Below, piece after piece: positions 9,454 through 18,005 of a stretch of 64,000 nucleotides of DNA. Positions within the stretch are counted from its first letter, which is position 1, and each line of letters begins with the position of its first letter. Origin of the DNA: Pseudolabrys sp. (lineage in GTDB: Bacteria > Pseudomonadota > Alphaproteobacteria > Rhizobiales > Xanthobacteraceae); contig JAFIGS010000028.1 of assembly GCA_017849615.1 (NCBI GenBank), forward strand, positions 1 to 64,000, read 5' to 3'. A program made the translations under genes and the position numbers. The notes beneath the pieces were generated by a model. That model saw only the letters and a program-made list of their open reading frames with translations, was not told the origin of the DNA and did no database searches.

Positions 9454-9805
9454 TCGGTCGGGTGCGGCGAGAACAAAACGGAATCAAATTCCGGCGCCGG
9501 ATTCATCCCGGACTTTTGCCCGCACTTATCCACGGCAGAGTCATCACGACGCAGCATTCGTTGTGGAGAGTCGATGAAGCCGCCGTTGCGCCGCCAGAGC
9601 AAATCACGGCTCATAGGGTCACACGCTGCCTCTAGCGGCCTGAATCGAGTTGGTTATAGTCAAGTGACTCTGTGATTCGGTTTCGCCGTCAAGGCAGTCC
9701 GGTTCCCCGCGTAACACGATCAACGATTCTCGGTTCGGACCCTCCGGTCCGAAAGCGTGCCGTGCTGTGCGTATTTGGAAGTGCCTACTGGCAAGCGGAG
9801 ACGCC
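9454..9805. promoter_or_regulatory. Gene-free region dense in GANTC sites
   Basis: This 352-bp gap holds eight GANTC sequences within 249 bp, at 9481, 9500, 9538, 9568, 9642, 9666, 9674 and 9725. In alphaproteobacteria GANTC is methylated by CcrM and read by GcrA. A DnaA-box-like TTATCCAC is at 9526-9533. The likely target is the ybjN-like gene that starts at 9806. No convincing reading frame is present. Confidence 0.5.
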
Positions 9806-10306
9806 ATGTCCCTCTCGAACTACATCGACGAAGTCCGCCACAACCCGCTCGACGTGGTCGAACGACTCGCCGCCGGTCATGACTGGTCGTTCGAGCGCGC
9901 CAGCGAAGACGAAATTACCATTCTGGTGACCGGCCGCTGGGCCGAGTATCAGCTCTCCTACACGTGGATGCTCGACATCGAGGCGCTGCATCTGGCCTGC
10001 GCCTTCGACCTCAAGGTGCCGGAGCGCCGCCGCGCCGAAGTGCGGGCGCTGATCGCGCAGATCAACGAGCGGCTCTGGGTCGGGCATTTCGACAACTGGG
10101 CCGAGGAAGGTCTCGTGATGTTCCGCCACGCTCTGCAGTTGCCGGCCGGCATCGAGCCGGCGGGCGCGCAGTGCGAGAAGCTGCTCGGCACCGCGCTCGA
10201 TACCTGCGAGCGCTATTTCACGGCCTTCCAGTTCGTGGTCTGGGCCGGCAAATCGGCCAAGGAAGCGCTCGAAGCGGCGATGTTCGAGACCTCGGGCGAG
10301 GCTTAA
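9806..10306 (+). CDS. YbjN domain-containing protein
   Basis: A 166-residue protein of the YbjN/type III chaperone-like fold. 'MSLSNYIDEVRHNPLDVVERLA' leads into a beta-sheet domain ('EITILVTGRWAEYQLSYTW') and a long helix ('RRRAEVRALIAQINERLW'), with 'GHFDNWAEEGLVMFRH', the signature of alphaproteobacterial YbjN proteins. In E. coli, YbjN affects motility and stress responses, but its biochemistry is unknown. An in-frame ATG 13 codons upstream exists; family members start at 9806. The dense GANTC cluster upstream suggests cell-cycle-linked control. Confidence 0.85.
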   Translation: MSLSNYIDEVRHNPLDVVERLAAGHDWSFERASEDEITILVTGRWAEYQLSYTWMLDIEALHLACAFDLKVPERRRAEVRALIAQINERLWVGHFDNWAEEGLVMFRHALQLPAGIEPAGAQCEKLLGTALDTCERYFTAFQFVVWAGKSAKEALEAAMFETSGEA

Positions 10307-10313
10307 TCCCCCT

Positions 10314-10416
10314 GTCATTCCGGGACGCGCTGAAAGCGCGGGCCCGAAATCCATGCTCCGCAGCACAGGGGTTATGGATTCCGGGCTCGCGAGCTATGCT
10401 CGCGCCCCGGAATGAC
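10314..10416. repeat. Hairpin repeat family A, copy 3
   Basis: Starts GTCATTCCGG and ends CCGGAATGAC. The inner stems are acgcgctgaaagcgcg and ctcgcgagctatgctcgcg. The central pair is GAAATCCAT / ATGGATTCC. It lies between the ybjN-like gene and proC and starts 8 bp after the stop codon. Confidence 0.75.
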
Positions 10417-10436
10417 GGACTTGTCAGGATCGCCCG

Positions 10437-11294
10437 ATGAAAAAAACGAAGCAGAAACCCGCCACCAAACCCCTCGCCGGTTTCGCCGGTCCGCTTGTGC
10501 TGCTCGGCGCCGGCAAGATGGGCCAGGCCATGCTCGAAGGCTGGCTGGCGCGCGGACTCAAGGCGCAGAAGGTGATCGCGCTCGATCCCAAGCCGTCGAA
10601 GGAGATCAAGGCCACCGCCAAACGCGGCGTGAAGGTCAATCCGAAAGCCGGCCCGCGCGCCAACGCCGACGCGCAGGCGATCGTCGTCGCCGTGAAACCG
10701 CAAATGGCGCCGGACGCAGTGCCGCCGCTCGGCCTCTATGTCGGCAAGAACACGCTGGTCGTGTCGATCATGGCCGGCCGCACCATTGCCTTTCTCGAGA
10801 AGGCCCTGCCGCCGGGCACCGCCATCGTGCGCGCCATGCCGAACACGCCGGCCGCCGTCGGCCGCGGCGTCAGCGTCGCGGTGGCGAACAAACAAGTGAC
10901 GGCAAGGCAGCGCAGACTGGCGACCGACCTGCTCGCCGCCACCGGCAAGGTCGAGTGGGTCGGCGACGAAGGCCTGATCGACGCGGTGACGGCGGTGTCC
11001 GGATCGGGGCCGGCCTATGTGTTCCTGCTGGTCGAGGCCATGGCCAAGGCCGGCGCCGCCGCCGGGCTGCCGCCGGAGCTCGCCGACCGGCTGGCGCGCG
11101 AGACGGTGGCCGGGTCCGGCGAATTGCTGCACCGGTCGAGCCTCGGCGCCGCCACCTTGCGGCAGAACGTCACCTCGCCCGGCGGCACCACCGCCGCGGC
11201 GCTGAACGTGCTGATGGGCCCGGCCGGCTTCGACAAGCTGCTCGGTGAAGCCATCGCCGCCGCGGCGAAAAGGTCGAAGGAACTGGCGGGGTAA
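10437..11294 (+). CDS. proC: Pyrroline-5-carboxylate reductase
   Basis: A 285-residue enzyme for the last step of proline synthesis, reducing pyrroline-5-carboxylate with NAD(P)H. The Rossmann motif 'LLGAGKMGQAMLEGW' is near residues 22-36. The C-terminal dimer domain carries 'AVSGSGPAYVFLLVEA' near 185-200 and 'NVTSPGGTTAAAL', the P5CR signature. A Lys-rich extension of about 18 residues precedes the Rossmann fold. It follows the ybjN-like gene, an order common in Bradyrhizobium relatives. Confidence 0.95.
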   Translation: MKKTKQKPATKPLAGFAGPLVLLGAGKMGQAMLEGWLARGLKAQKVIALDPKPSKEIKATAKRGVKVNPKAGPRANADAQAIVVAVKPQMAPDAVPPLGLYVGKNTLVVSIMAGRTIAFLEKALPPGTAIVRAMPNTPAAVGRGVSVAVANKQVTARQRRLATDLLAATGKVEWVGDEGLIDAVTAVSGSGPAYVFLLVEAMAKAGAAAGLPPELADRLARETVAGSGELLHRSSLGAATLRQNVTSPGGTTAAALNVLMGPAGFDKLLGEAIAAAAKRSKELAG

Positions 11295-11299
11295 GGCCT

Positions 11300-11421
11300 G
11301 CCCCGGACGCGACGCAACGTGAAACGTTGCGACGCAGAGCCGGGGCCATTCCAATGATCGAATTCGCGACGATCCCGGGTCTGCATTGCATCACTGACGT
11401 GCTGCAATGCACCCGGGACAG
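11300..11421. repeat. Hairpin repeat family B, copy 1
   Basis: An element bounded by CCCCGGACGC-type sequence on the left and CCCGGGACA on the right. It carries a gacgcaacg-tgaaa-cgttgc stem and a tgcattgca..tgcaatgca stem. The same architecture recurs at 12211 and 51590. It separates proC from the TetR gene. Confidence 0.65.
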
Positions 11422-11488
11422 GTTCCGCCCTTAAACCGTCGCCTTTGCGCCCCTAGATTCCCTTGTCACACAGCGAGGGAGCACGGCC

Positions 11489-12208
11489 ATGGTCTATCGA
11501 AACCGCAGGCGCTCGTCCGAACGCAAGGCTTATGAGCCGCCGCCGCCGCGCGGCACCTCCGACCGCGACAAGGCCAAGGACGCACTCGTCGCGCTGCTGA
11601 TGCAGCATCCGTTCGAGGAAATCGGCCTCGCCGAAATCGCCGGCCGCGCCGGCCTGAGACTCACGGCGCTGCGCGCCGAGTTCGGCTCGGTGCTGGCGAT
11701 CTGGGCCGCGCACATCAAGGACATCGACAACAAGGTGCTGTCGGCCGACACCGCCGACATGGCGGATGAGCCGTTGCGCGAGCGGCTGTTCGACGTCGAG
11801 ATGCGCCGCATCGAGGCGATGACGCCCTACCGCGAGGCGACACGCTCGATGATGCACGCGGCCCGTCGCAATCCACCGCTGGCGCTGGCGCTCAATGCCC
11901 GCGCCGTGCGTTCGCAGGTGTGGATGCTCGAGGCCGCCGGCATTGCCGCCTCCGGACCGCGCGGCCTGTTGCGCGCGCAGGGCGCCGCCATCATGTTCGC
12001 CAGCACGGTGAAAGCCTGGCTGGAGGCCGACGACGAAGAAGCCAATGACAAAGCCATGGCCGAGCTCGACAAGGGCCTCGCCAAGGCCGAGCGCTGGGAC
12101 GGCTTCATGCGCGGTCTCTGCGCGCTGCCGCGTTGCGTGTTGCGCGCGCCGAGACCGCGGCGCCGCCGGCCGCTGGATGAAGGCGCGGCGGAAGCCAACG
12201 CGGCTTGA
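11489..12208 (+). CDS. TetR/AcrR-family transcriptional regulator
   Basis: A 239-residue protein. After a basic N-terminus ('MVYRNRRRSSERKAY'), residues about 28-75 form the TetR helix-turn-helix ('DALVALLMQHPFEEIGLAEIAGRAG'). The rest is helical ligand-domain type, with a basic, Arg-rich C-terminus ('RAPRPRRRRPLD'). The recognition helix is less canonical than usual ('LRLTALRAEFGSVLAIW'). No target can be named from context: proC is upstream and the convergent histidine kinase gene is downstream. Confidence 0.75.
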   Translation: MVYRNRRRSSERKAYEPPPPRGTSDRDKAKDALVALLMQHPFEEIGLAEIAGRAGLRLTALRAEFGSVLAIWAAHIKDIDNKVLSADTADMADEPLRERLFDVEMRRIEAMTPYREATRSMMHAARRNPPLALALNARAVRSQVWMLEAAGIAASGPRGLLRAQGAAIMFASTVKAWLEADDEEANDKAMAELDKGLAKAERWDGFMRGLCALPRCVLRAPRPRRRRPLDEGAAEANAA

Positions 12209-12210
12209 TC

Positions 12211-12336
12211 CTGTCCCGCGCGCAATGCAGCACGCAGTGTGCGTTGCTGACCCGGGACCGTTCCACATTCCGAGTTTGCGAAGGTCCCGGTTCTGCATCG
12301 CACCGCGAAGCCGCGCTGCGATGCGCCCGGGACAAG
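12211..12336. repeat. Hairpin repeat family B, copy 2
   Basis: Begins TGTCCCGCG and ends CGCCCGGGACA. The inner stems are cgcaatgcagcacgcagtgtgcgttg and gcatcgcaccgcgaagccgcgctgcgatgc. It fills the gap between the convergent TetR and histidine kinase genes, so it could act as a two-sided terminator. Confidence 0.65.
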
Positions 12337-12337
12337 C

Positions 12338-13792
12338 CTACACCGGCACCTTCACGATGGCGCGCAGGCCGCCGAGCGGTGAATCGGCGAGCGTGATGTC
12401 GCCGCCATGCGAGCGCGCGATGTCGCGGGCGATGGCAAGGCCGAGCCCGGTGCCGCCCTCGTCCTGGTTGCGGGCATCGTCGAGCCGCAGGAACGGCTTG
12501 AACACCTCCTCGCGCTGATCGGCCGGAATACCCGGACCATCGTCATCCACCGTGACGGTGAGATAGCGGTGATCGCGATGGCCGGTGATGGCGATGGCGT
12601 TGGCGTAGCGCGCCGCGTTCGACACCAGATTGCCGAGGCAGCGCCTGAACGCCGCCGGCCGCACCGTGACCACCGGCGCGCCGTGAAAAACGACCGTGGT
12701 GCGATGACCGTGGCGCTCGGCGTCGTCCTTCAGTTCGTCGAGGAAGCCGGCCATGTCGGTCGGCGCCGCGACCTCGCCGGCATCGCCGCGCGCGAAGGCG
12801 AGATAGGCCTCGAGCATGCGCGCCATCTCGTCGACGTCCTTCTTCATGGCGTCGATTTCCGGCGACTCGTCGAGCAAGGCGAGCTCGAGCTTGAAGCGCG
12901 TGAGGATGGTGCGCAGGTCGTGCGACACGCCGGCCAGCATCGCGGTGCGCTGCTCCATGGTTCGTTCGACGCGCGCCTTCATCTCGATGAAGGCGTTGGC
13001 GGCGCGCCGCACCTCGCGCGCGCCGCGCGGCCGGTAGTTCGGCACGTCGCGACCCTTGCCGAAGCTTTCAGCGGCGTCGGCGAGCTTGAGGATCGGCTTG
13101 ATCTGGTTGCGCAGGAAGATGATGGCGACGGTAAGCAGCACCACCGAGGTGCCGACCATCCAGATCAGAAAGATTTCGGAGTTCGAGGCATAGGCCGCGT
13201 TGCGCCGCGCGAACACGCGCATGATGGTGTTGTCGAGCTGGACGCGGATCTCGACCTGCGACGACTTACCGACGGTGTCGATCCAGAACGGCCGGGCCAC
13301 CTGCTTGCGCAGCTCTTCCGAGAGCGCCTGGTCGATCAGCGAAAAGAACGGCTTGGGCCGCGGCGGCGGCATCTCGCCGATGGGCAGAAAATCGACGACC
13401 AGTCCGAGGCGCTGCTGCGCGATGCGGCGCAACTGGGTCTGGTCGGCGTCCTGCGGATAGGTCTTGTAGATGTCGGCGAGCGCCGCGATGTCGGCGACGA
13501 CGCCGGCGGACAGGCGCTGCGTCACCACGTTCCAGTGCCGCTCCATGAACACGAAAGCGACCACGGATTGCAGGATCACCATCGGCAGAATGATGATCAG
13601 CACCGCGCGGGCGAACAGGCCCTTCGGCATGACGCTGTTGAGCCAGCGCGCGAGGCGCCGCCAGCCATCGGCAATCTTCTCAAGCTGGGCATGAATGCGG
13701 CGGATCGGCGGGATCGAGTCGTACCACAGCCATGCGGCGCGCAGCCGCGCGGCGGCGTTGCGGACATTGACGCCGATGTCGAGCGACGTCAT
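12338..13792 (-). CDS. Two-component sensor histidine kinase (EnvZ-like)
   Basis: A 484-residue inner-membrane sensor. Membrane segments at about 61-83 and 207-227 flank a periplasmic domain of about 120 residues. A HAMP linker follows (about 228-280), then the H-box 'AGVSHDLRTILTRF' with phospho-acceptor His291. The ATPase domain has the N-box 'NLVSNAARYA', 'DDGPGIP' and 'GGTGLGLAIARDIARSHGG'. The ATG at 13790-13792 overlaps the response regulator stop by 4 bp, so the pair is translationally coupled. An upstream ATG in frame lies inside the partner gene and is rejected. The signal is unknown. Confidence 0.9.
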   Translation of the reverse strand: MTSLDIGVNVRNAAARLRAAWLWYDSIPPIRRIHAQLEKIADGWRRLARWLNSVMPKGLFARAVLIIILPMVILQSVVAFVFMERHWNVVTQRLSAGVVADIAALADIYKTYPQDADQTQLRRIAQQRLGLVVDFLPIGEMPPPRPKPFFSLIDQALSEELRKQVARPFWIDTVGKSSQVEIRVQLDNTIMRVFARRNAAYASNSEIFLIWMVGTSVVLLTVAIIFLRNQIKPILKLADAAESFGKGRDVPNYRPRGAREVRRAANAFIEMKARVERTMEQRTAMLAGVSHDLRTILTRFKLELALLDESPEIDAMKKDVDEMARMLEAYLAFARGDAGEVAAPTDMAGFLDELKDDAERHGHRTTVVFHGAPVVTVRPAAFRRCLGNLVSNAARYANAIAITGHRDHRYLTVTVDDDGPGIPADQREEVFKPFLRLDDARNQDEGGTGLGLAIARDIARSHGGDITLADSPLGGLRAIVKVPV

Positions 13793-14496
13793 GCGGCGCT
13801 CACCAGACGATAACCAATGCCGCGCACGGTCTGCACGAACAGCGGATTGGCCGGGTTCTTCTCGATCTTGCGGCGCAGGCGGTTGACCTGCACATCGACG
13901 GCGCGCTCGGAGACCTGATCGCCGTTGCCGGCGAGCGCCATGCGCGACACCGTCTCGCCGGGCGAGGCGCAAAGAATGCGCAGCATCTCGCGCTCGCGAT
14001 CGGTCAGCCGGATCACCTCGTCGCCGCGGCGCAGTTCGCCGCGCGCCAGGTGATAGACGAACGGTCCGAAGCGCACCGATTCCACCGGCGCCGGCGCCGG
14101 CGGCTGCGCGCGCTTGAGGATGTTCGATATGCGCAGCGACAATTCGCGCGGCTCGAACGGCTTGGACAGGTAATCGTCGGCGCCGAGGCTGAGACCTTCG
14201 ATGCGGCTTTCGGCGGCATCGCGCGCGGTCAGCATCAGGATCGGCACGTCGGACGTGCCGCGCAGCGACTTGGCGAATTCGAAGCCGGTCTCGCCCGGCA
14301 TCATCACGTCGAGAATAATGAGATCGAAAGACAGCCCGGTGAGCTTGGCGCGGGCATCGGCGGCATTGTCGGCGGTGGTGACGCGATAACCTTCGCCGGC
14401 GAGAAAGCGCGACAGCAGATCGCGAATGCGGCGATCGTCATCGACCACCAGCAAATGCGGCGCATCGTCAGGCAGGTGAACGACCTTGGTGATCAT
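13789..14496 (-). CDS. Response regulator, OmpR/PhoB class (PetR-like)
   Basis: A 235-residue DNA-binding response regulator. The receiver domain has the acidic cluster 'VVDDD' (19-21), phospho-acceptor Asp63 in 'IILDVMMPGETG' and the conserved Lys in 'LSKPFEPREL'. The C-terminal winged helix has 'LTDREREMLRIL' and 'RAVDVQVNRLRRKIEKNP'. It resembles PetR of Rhodobacter, which with PetP governs cytochrome bc1 genes, and a PetP-like MarR gene lies just upstream. The linkage to bc1 in this organism is inferred. Confidence 0.88.
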   Translation of the reverse strand: MITKVVHLPDDAPHLLVVDDDRRIRDLLSRFLAGEGYRVTTADNAADARAKLTGLSFDLIILDVMMPGETGFEFAKSLRGTSDVPILMLTARDAAESRIEGLSLGADDYLSKPFEPRELSLRISNILKRAQPPAPAPVESVRFGPFVYHLARGELRRGDEVIRLTDREREMLRILCASPGETVSRMALAGNGDQVSERAVDVQVNRLRRKIEKNPANPLFVQTVRGIGYRLVSAA

Positions 14497-14512
14497 CGGT
14501 CTTGTCTACCTC

Positions 14513-14608
14513 GTCATTCCGGACGCCGCGAAGCGGCAATCAGGAATCCAGCTCTTATACGAAGCCTCTGGATTCCGGGTCCGGCCCTTCGGGCCGTCCC
14601 GGAATGAC
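14513..14608. repeat. Hairpin repeat family A, copy 4
   Basis: Edges GTCATTCCGG and CCGGAATGAC. The left inner stem is gccgcgaagcggc, the centre GGAATCCAG / CTGGATTCC, and the right stem gcccttcgggc. It separates the PetP-like gene from the response regulator gene, which are otherwise in operon orientation. Confidence 0.75.
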
Positions 14609-14617
14609 AGAGAAAAG

Positions 14618-15181
14618 TCAGCTCCGTTTCACACGCTCGGCGCGCGAGATGAGGCGGAGCACCTCCTCGCGGTTATCGTTGTCGATCATCGCGGTCAAAA
14701 AACGGCGGGCGGCGTCGTGCGCGCCGGGACCGAGTTCGCCGAAGGCGCGCTCGATACGCTCGGTCTGCAGCTGCGCCAGCTTGAGCGACAGCGCTTCGCC
14801 CTTGGCGGTGACATAAAGCAGACGCTGGCGGCGGTCGTGGTCGCCTTCCTTCTGCAGCACGTAACCCTGATCGACCAGTTGCTTGAGGACGCGGCCAAGC
14901 GACTGCTTGGTGATGTTGAGGATGTCGAGCAGGTCGGCGACCTTCATGCCCGGGTGGCGATTGACGAAATGCAGCACGCGGTGATGGGCGCGGCCGAAGG
15001 CGAACTTGGCCAGCACCTCGTCCGGATCGCCGACGAAATCGCGGTAGGCAAAGAACAGAAGCTCGATGATGTCCCAGATCGGCGCCTTGCCCGACCCGGG
15101 GGCGGCGGCATCGCCGCCCGCCACGTCAGCCGGGCCGGCCTTGCCGCCGGAATCCTTCGCACTACTATTTATGTCAGCCAT
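14618..15181 (-). CDS. MarR-family regulator (PetP-like)
   Basis: A 187-residue winged-helix regulator. A low-complexity Gly/Ala head of about 30 residues precedes 'IWDIIELLFFAYRDFVGDPDEVLAKFAFGRAHHR'. The DNA-binding region has 'LLDILNITKQSLGRVLKQLVDQGYV' and the wing 'DHDRRQRLLYVTAKGE'. The whole resembles PetP of Rhodobacter capsulatus and its neighbour is PetR-like. It is divergent from ilvE across 277 bp. The head might be flexible or might contain an earlier mis-called start, since 'FAFGRAHHRVLHFV' is where homology becomes clear. Confidence 0.85.
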   Translation of the reverse strand: MADINSSAKDSGGKAGPADVAGGDAAAPGSGKAPIWDIIELLFFAYRDFVGDPDEVLAKFAFGRAHHRVLHFVNRHPGMKVADLLDILNITKQSLGRVLKQLVDQGYVLQKEGDHDRRQRLLYVTAKGEALSLKLAQLQTERIERAFGELGPGAHDAARRFLTAMIDNDNREEVLRLISRAERVKRS

Positions 15182-15182
15182 G

Positions 15183-15210
15183 TTGACATATTTTGGTTTT
15201 ATGTTACAAA
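15183..15210 (+). promoter_or_regulatory. Candidate promoter for ilvE
   Basis: TTGACA at 15183-15188, a 16-bp spacer, then TACAAA at 15205-15210. This is the only AT-rich stretch in the ilvE/petP intergenic region. ATGTTGACA and ATGTTACA are near-direct repeats about two helical turns apart, so a regulator may bind here. A start here would give a leader of about 240 nt before ilvE. Confidence 0.35.
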
Positions 15211-15458
15211 AAGCCCATTCAGGACGAAACGATCGTTCCTGACGGCCCCTCTGGGCCTGGCCGGCGCGACATTCAGTTCCGCACCGGCGGACCGAAAACA
15301 GTCATACCGGCTGTTGCCGGAGGACGCAAAGTGTTGGAATAAGCCCGGAAAATCCGCCGGAGCGGCGGCCGCCGCGAGGCGCGTTCGCAAGGCCGCTCCA
15401 ACAGGCCGGTGCCGCAGGGACCCGCAAGGTCCGTCACGAATGAGATCTGGAGGAAGTC

Positions 15459-16352
15459 ATGGCTGCCCAATCCTACGACAAGCTCGACGGCGTCATCTGG
15501 TATGACGGCAAGCTGGTCCCCTGGGGCGAGGCCAGCGTCCACGTACTCACGCATGCGCTGCATTACGCCAGCGCGGTGTTCGAGGGCGAACGCGCCTACG
15601 GCGGCCGTATCTTCAAGTCGACCGAGCATTCCGAACGGCTCAAGCGTTCGGCGCAGGTTCTGGACTTCGAGATTCCGTGGTCGGTCGCCGAGATCGACGC
15701 CGCCAAGCAACTCGTCGTCGACAAGAACGGCAAGAAAGACGCCTATGTCCGCCCGATCGCCTGGCGCGGCTCTGAAATGATGGGCGTGTCGGCGCAGTCG
15801 AACACCATCCACCTCGCCATCGCGTCGTGGGAGTGGCCGAGCTACTTCGACCCCGAGCAGCGCCTCAAGGGCATCCGTCTCGATCTCGCCGACTATCGCC
15901 GGCCCGATCCGAAGACCGCGCCCTCGCTGGCCAAGGCCGCCGGCCTCTACATGATCTGCACCATCTCCAAGCACCGGGCCGAGCGCAAAGGCTATGCCGA
16001 CGCCATGATGCTGGACTGGCAGGGCCGCGTCGCCGAATGCACCGGCGCCAACATCTTCTTCGTGCAGGACGGCAAGATCCACACGCCGATCGCCGACTGC
16101 TTCCTCGCCGGCATCACGCGTTCGACCGTGATCGATCTCGCCAGGAAGCGCGACTTCGAGGTGGTCGAGCGTCGCATCATGCCGGAAGAGCTGTCGAGCT
16201 TCTCGGAATGCTTCATCACCGGCTCGGCCGCGGAAGTGACTGCGGTCGCGGAGATCGCGCAGTGGAACTTCAATCCGGGCGGCATCACCAAGACGCTGAT
16301 GGAAGATTACACCGCGGCGGTGACCGCGCCGGGCAAAGCGGCCGCGGCGTGA
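15459..16352 (+). CDS. ilvE: Branched-chain amino acid aminotransferase
   Basis: A 297-residue class IV PLP enzyme that transaminates valine, leucine and isoleucine with 2-oxoglutarate. 'ALHYASAVFEGERAYGG' is near residue 30-46, 'YVRPIAWRGSEMMGV' near 96-110, the predicted PLP lysine is Lys159 in 'LAKAAGLYM', and 'ECTGANIFFV' near 190. The ATG has a good ribosome binding site (GGAGG at 15450). Length is standard. It is followed closely by a terminator hairpin. Confidence 0.94.
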   Translation: MAAQSYDKLDGVIWYDGKLVPWGEASVHVLTHALHYASAVFEGERAYGGRIFKSTEHSERLKRSAQVLDFEIPWSVAEIDAAKQLVVDKNGKKDAYVRPIAWRGSEMMGVSAQSNTIHLAIASWEWPSYFDPEQRLKGIRLDLADYRRPDPKTAPSLAKAAGLYMICTISKHRAERKGYADAMMLDWQGRVAECTGANIFFVQDGKIHTPIADCFLAGITRSTVIDLARKRDFEVVERRIMPEELSSFSECFITGSAAEVTAVAEIAQWNFNPGGITKTLMEDYTAAVTAPGKAAAA

Positions 16353-16377
16353 GCGCAGAAAGATCGACGCAGACCGG

Positions 16378-16409
16378 AACGGCGCCCTCGCGGGCGCCGT
16401 TTTCGTTTG
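16378..16409 (+). terminator. Rho-independent terminator after ilvE
   Basis: A stem AACGGCGCC / GGCGCCGTT closes a 6-base loop, followed by TTTTCGTTT. It starts 26 bp after the ilvE stop. Confidence 0.8.
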
Positions 16410-16418
16410 GACTGCTTC

Positions 16419-16495
16419 TGTAGCCCGGATGAGCGAAGCGAAATCCGGGGCCACTTTGACAAATCCCGGATTTCGCTTCGCTCATCCGGGCTACA
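16419..16495. repeat. Long hairpin repeat (TGTAGCCCGGATGAGCG type)
   Basis: A 31-base arm starting TGTAGCCCGGATGAGC, a short centre, then the near-perfect complement ending GGGCTACA. This kind of element is common and dispersed in Hyphomicrobiales genomes. It sits between the ilvE terminator and the two-domain kinase gene, 10 bp upstream of that start, so it may hide or separate the ribosome binding site. Confidence 0.8.
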
Positions 16496-16505
16496 AGAAA
16501 ACGTC

Positions 16506-18005
16506 ATGGACAGCGACAACCAACAGCCCGTCTTCGACTTCCTCGCCACGCGCGAGCGCGGCGTGAAGCGCATCGACACCCATGCGGCGGCCGTATTTCT
16601 GTCGGGCGATCGCGCGCTGAAGGTGAAGCGCGCAGTGAAGTTCCTGTTTCTCGATTTCTCGACGCTGGAAAAGCGCAAGGCCGCCTGCGAGGCGGAGATC
16701 GAGGTGAACAAGCCCTATGCGCCGAAGGTCTATCGCGGCGTCGTTGCCATCACGCGCGAGGCGGATGGCACGCTGGCGATCGACGGCAAAGGCGCGCCGG
16801 TCGAATACGCCGTCGATATGGCGCGCTTCGATGAGACGCAGACGCTGGATCATGTCGCCGGCCGTGGCGGTATTGACGACACACTCGCCGACGAGCTCGG
16901 CCGCGCGGTGGCCAGGGCGCACACGATCGCGCCCGAAAAAAGCGGCGTGAACTTTGCCGCCACGCTGAACGAGATCATCGCGCAGAACGATACGGAGCTG
17001 GGCGGCCCCGCAAGTCTGTTCGACGCGGCTGCGGTCAAATCGCTGACGACGGCGAGCCGCGACGCACTCAAGCGGCTTCGGCCCCTGCTCGAGGCGCGCG
17101 AACGTAATGGCTGCGTGCGCCGCTGCCATGGCGATCTGCATCTCGGCAATCTGGTGCTGATCGACGACGCACCCATGCTGTTCGACGCCATCGAATTCAA
17201 CGACAAGCTCGCCATCATCGACCGCTTCTACGACCTTGCCTTCCTGCTGATGGACCTGATCGAACGCGACCTGGCGCCGGCGGCGACCACGGTGTTCAAC
17301 CGCTATCTCGCCGAGACGAATGACGATGGCGATCTCGACGCGCTGGCATTGCTGCCGCTGCTGATGAGCCTGCGCGCGGCGATCCGCGCCAAGGTCACGG
17401 CAGCGCGGCCGAACCGCGACGCCGCGCTCGAGCAGCGGGCCCGCAATTACCTCGCATTGGCGCAGCGGCTGATCGCGCCGCCCGCCCCGCGTCTCATCGC
17501 CGTCGGCGGCCTGTCCGGCACCGGCAAGTCAGTGCTGGCGCGCGGCCTCGTCGCGCATGTGCCACCGCTGCCCGGCGCGGTCTGGCTGCGCAGCGACGTC
17601 ATCCGCAAGAATCTGTTCGGCAGGAATGAGACCGAGGCGCTGCCAGCGGAGGCCTATACGTCCGAGGTGACGAAGAGGGTCTACGCAACCCTTGCCGCCA
17701 AAGCGGCCCGCGTCATCGCCGCCGGGCATTCGGTCATCGCCGACGCCGTGTTCGCGAAGGCCGGCGAGCGCGCCGACATCGAACAGGCCGCGCCGGAGGC
17801 GTTCCAGGGCCTGTTCCTGACGGCCGATCTCGACACGCGGCTCGCCCGCGTCGGCCGGCGGCGCGGTGACGCCTCGGATGCCGATACCAAGGTCGCGCGG
17901 GTGCAGGAAGCATATGACCTCGGCGCGCTGTCATGGACCAAGGTCGATGCCTCGGGAACGCCGGAGGAGACGTTGAGGAATGCCCGTCAGGCCATAAAGG
18001 CCTGA
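16506..18005 (+). CDS. Two-domain kinase: aminoglycoside-phosphotransferase fold plus AAA-type P-loop kinase
   Basis: A 499-residue protein. The N-terminal part is an APH-like kinase: 'RCHGDLHLGNLVLID' near 206-220 is the catalytic loop and 'LFDAIEFND' the following metal site. The C-terminal part is a P-loop kinase with 'AVGGLSGTGKSVLARGL' near 336-350 and 'DAVFAKAGERADIE'. Such fusions are annotated widely as bifunctional AAA/APH proteins, but the substrate is unknown. The start ATG at 16506 is just after the hairpin repeat; an earlier in-frame ATG lies within the repeat and is rejected. Confidence 0.85.
   Translation: MDSDNQQPVFDFLATRERGVKRIDTHAAAVFLSGDRALKVKRAVKFLFLDFSTLEKRKAACEAEIEVNKPYAPKVYRGVVAITREADGTLAIDGKGAPVEYAVDMARFDETQTLDHVAGRGGIDDTLADELGRAVARAHTIAPEKSGVNFAATLNEIIAQNDTELGGPASLFDAAAVKSLTTASRDALKRLRPLLEARERNGCVRRCHGDLHLGNLVLIDDAPMLFDAIEFNDKLAIIDRFYDLAFLLMDLIERDLAPAATTVFNRYLAETNDDGDLDALALLPLLMSLRAAIRAKVTAARPNRDAALEQRARNYLALAQRLIAPPAPRLIAVGGLSGTGKSVLARGLVAHVPPLPGAVWLRSDVIRKNLFGRNETEALPAEAYTSEVTKRVYATLAAKAARVIAAGHSVIADAVFAKAGERADIEQAAPEAFQGLFLTADLDTRLARVGRRRGDASDADTKVARVQEAYDLGALSWTKVDASGTPEETLRNARQAIKA

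Noticed and set aside
9454-9805. Chromosome origin (oriC) at the GANTC cluster
   Set aside because: Only one DnaA-like box is visible, with no AT-rich melting region and no neighbouring replication gene.
15211-15458. Attenuator leader peptide for ilvE
   Set aside because: The short frame at 15201 is not rich in Leu, Ile or Val, so it does not look like an attenuation leader.
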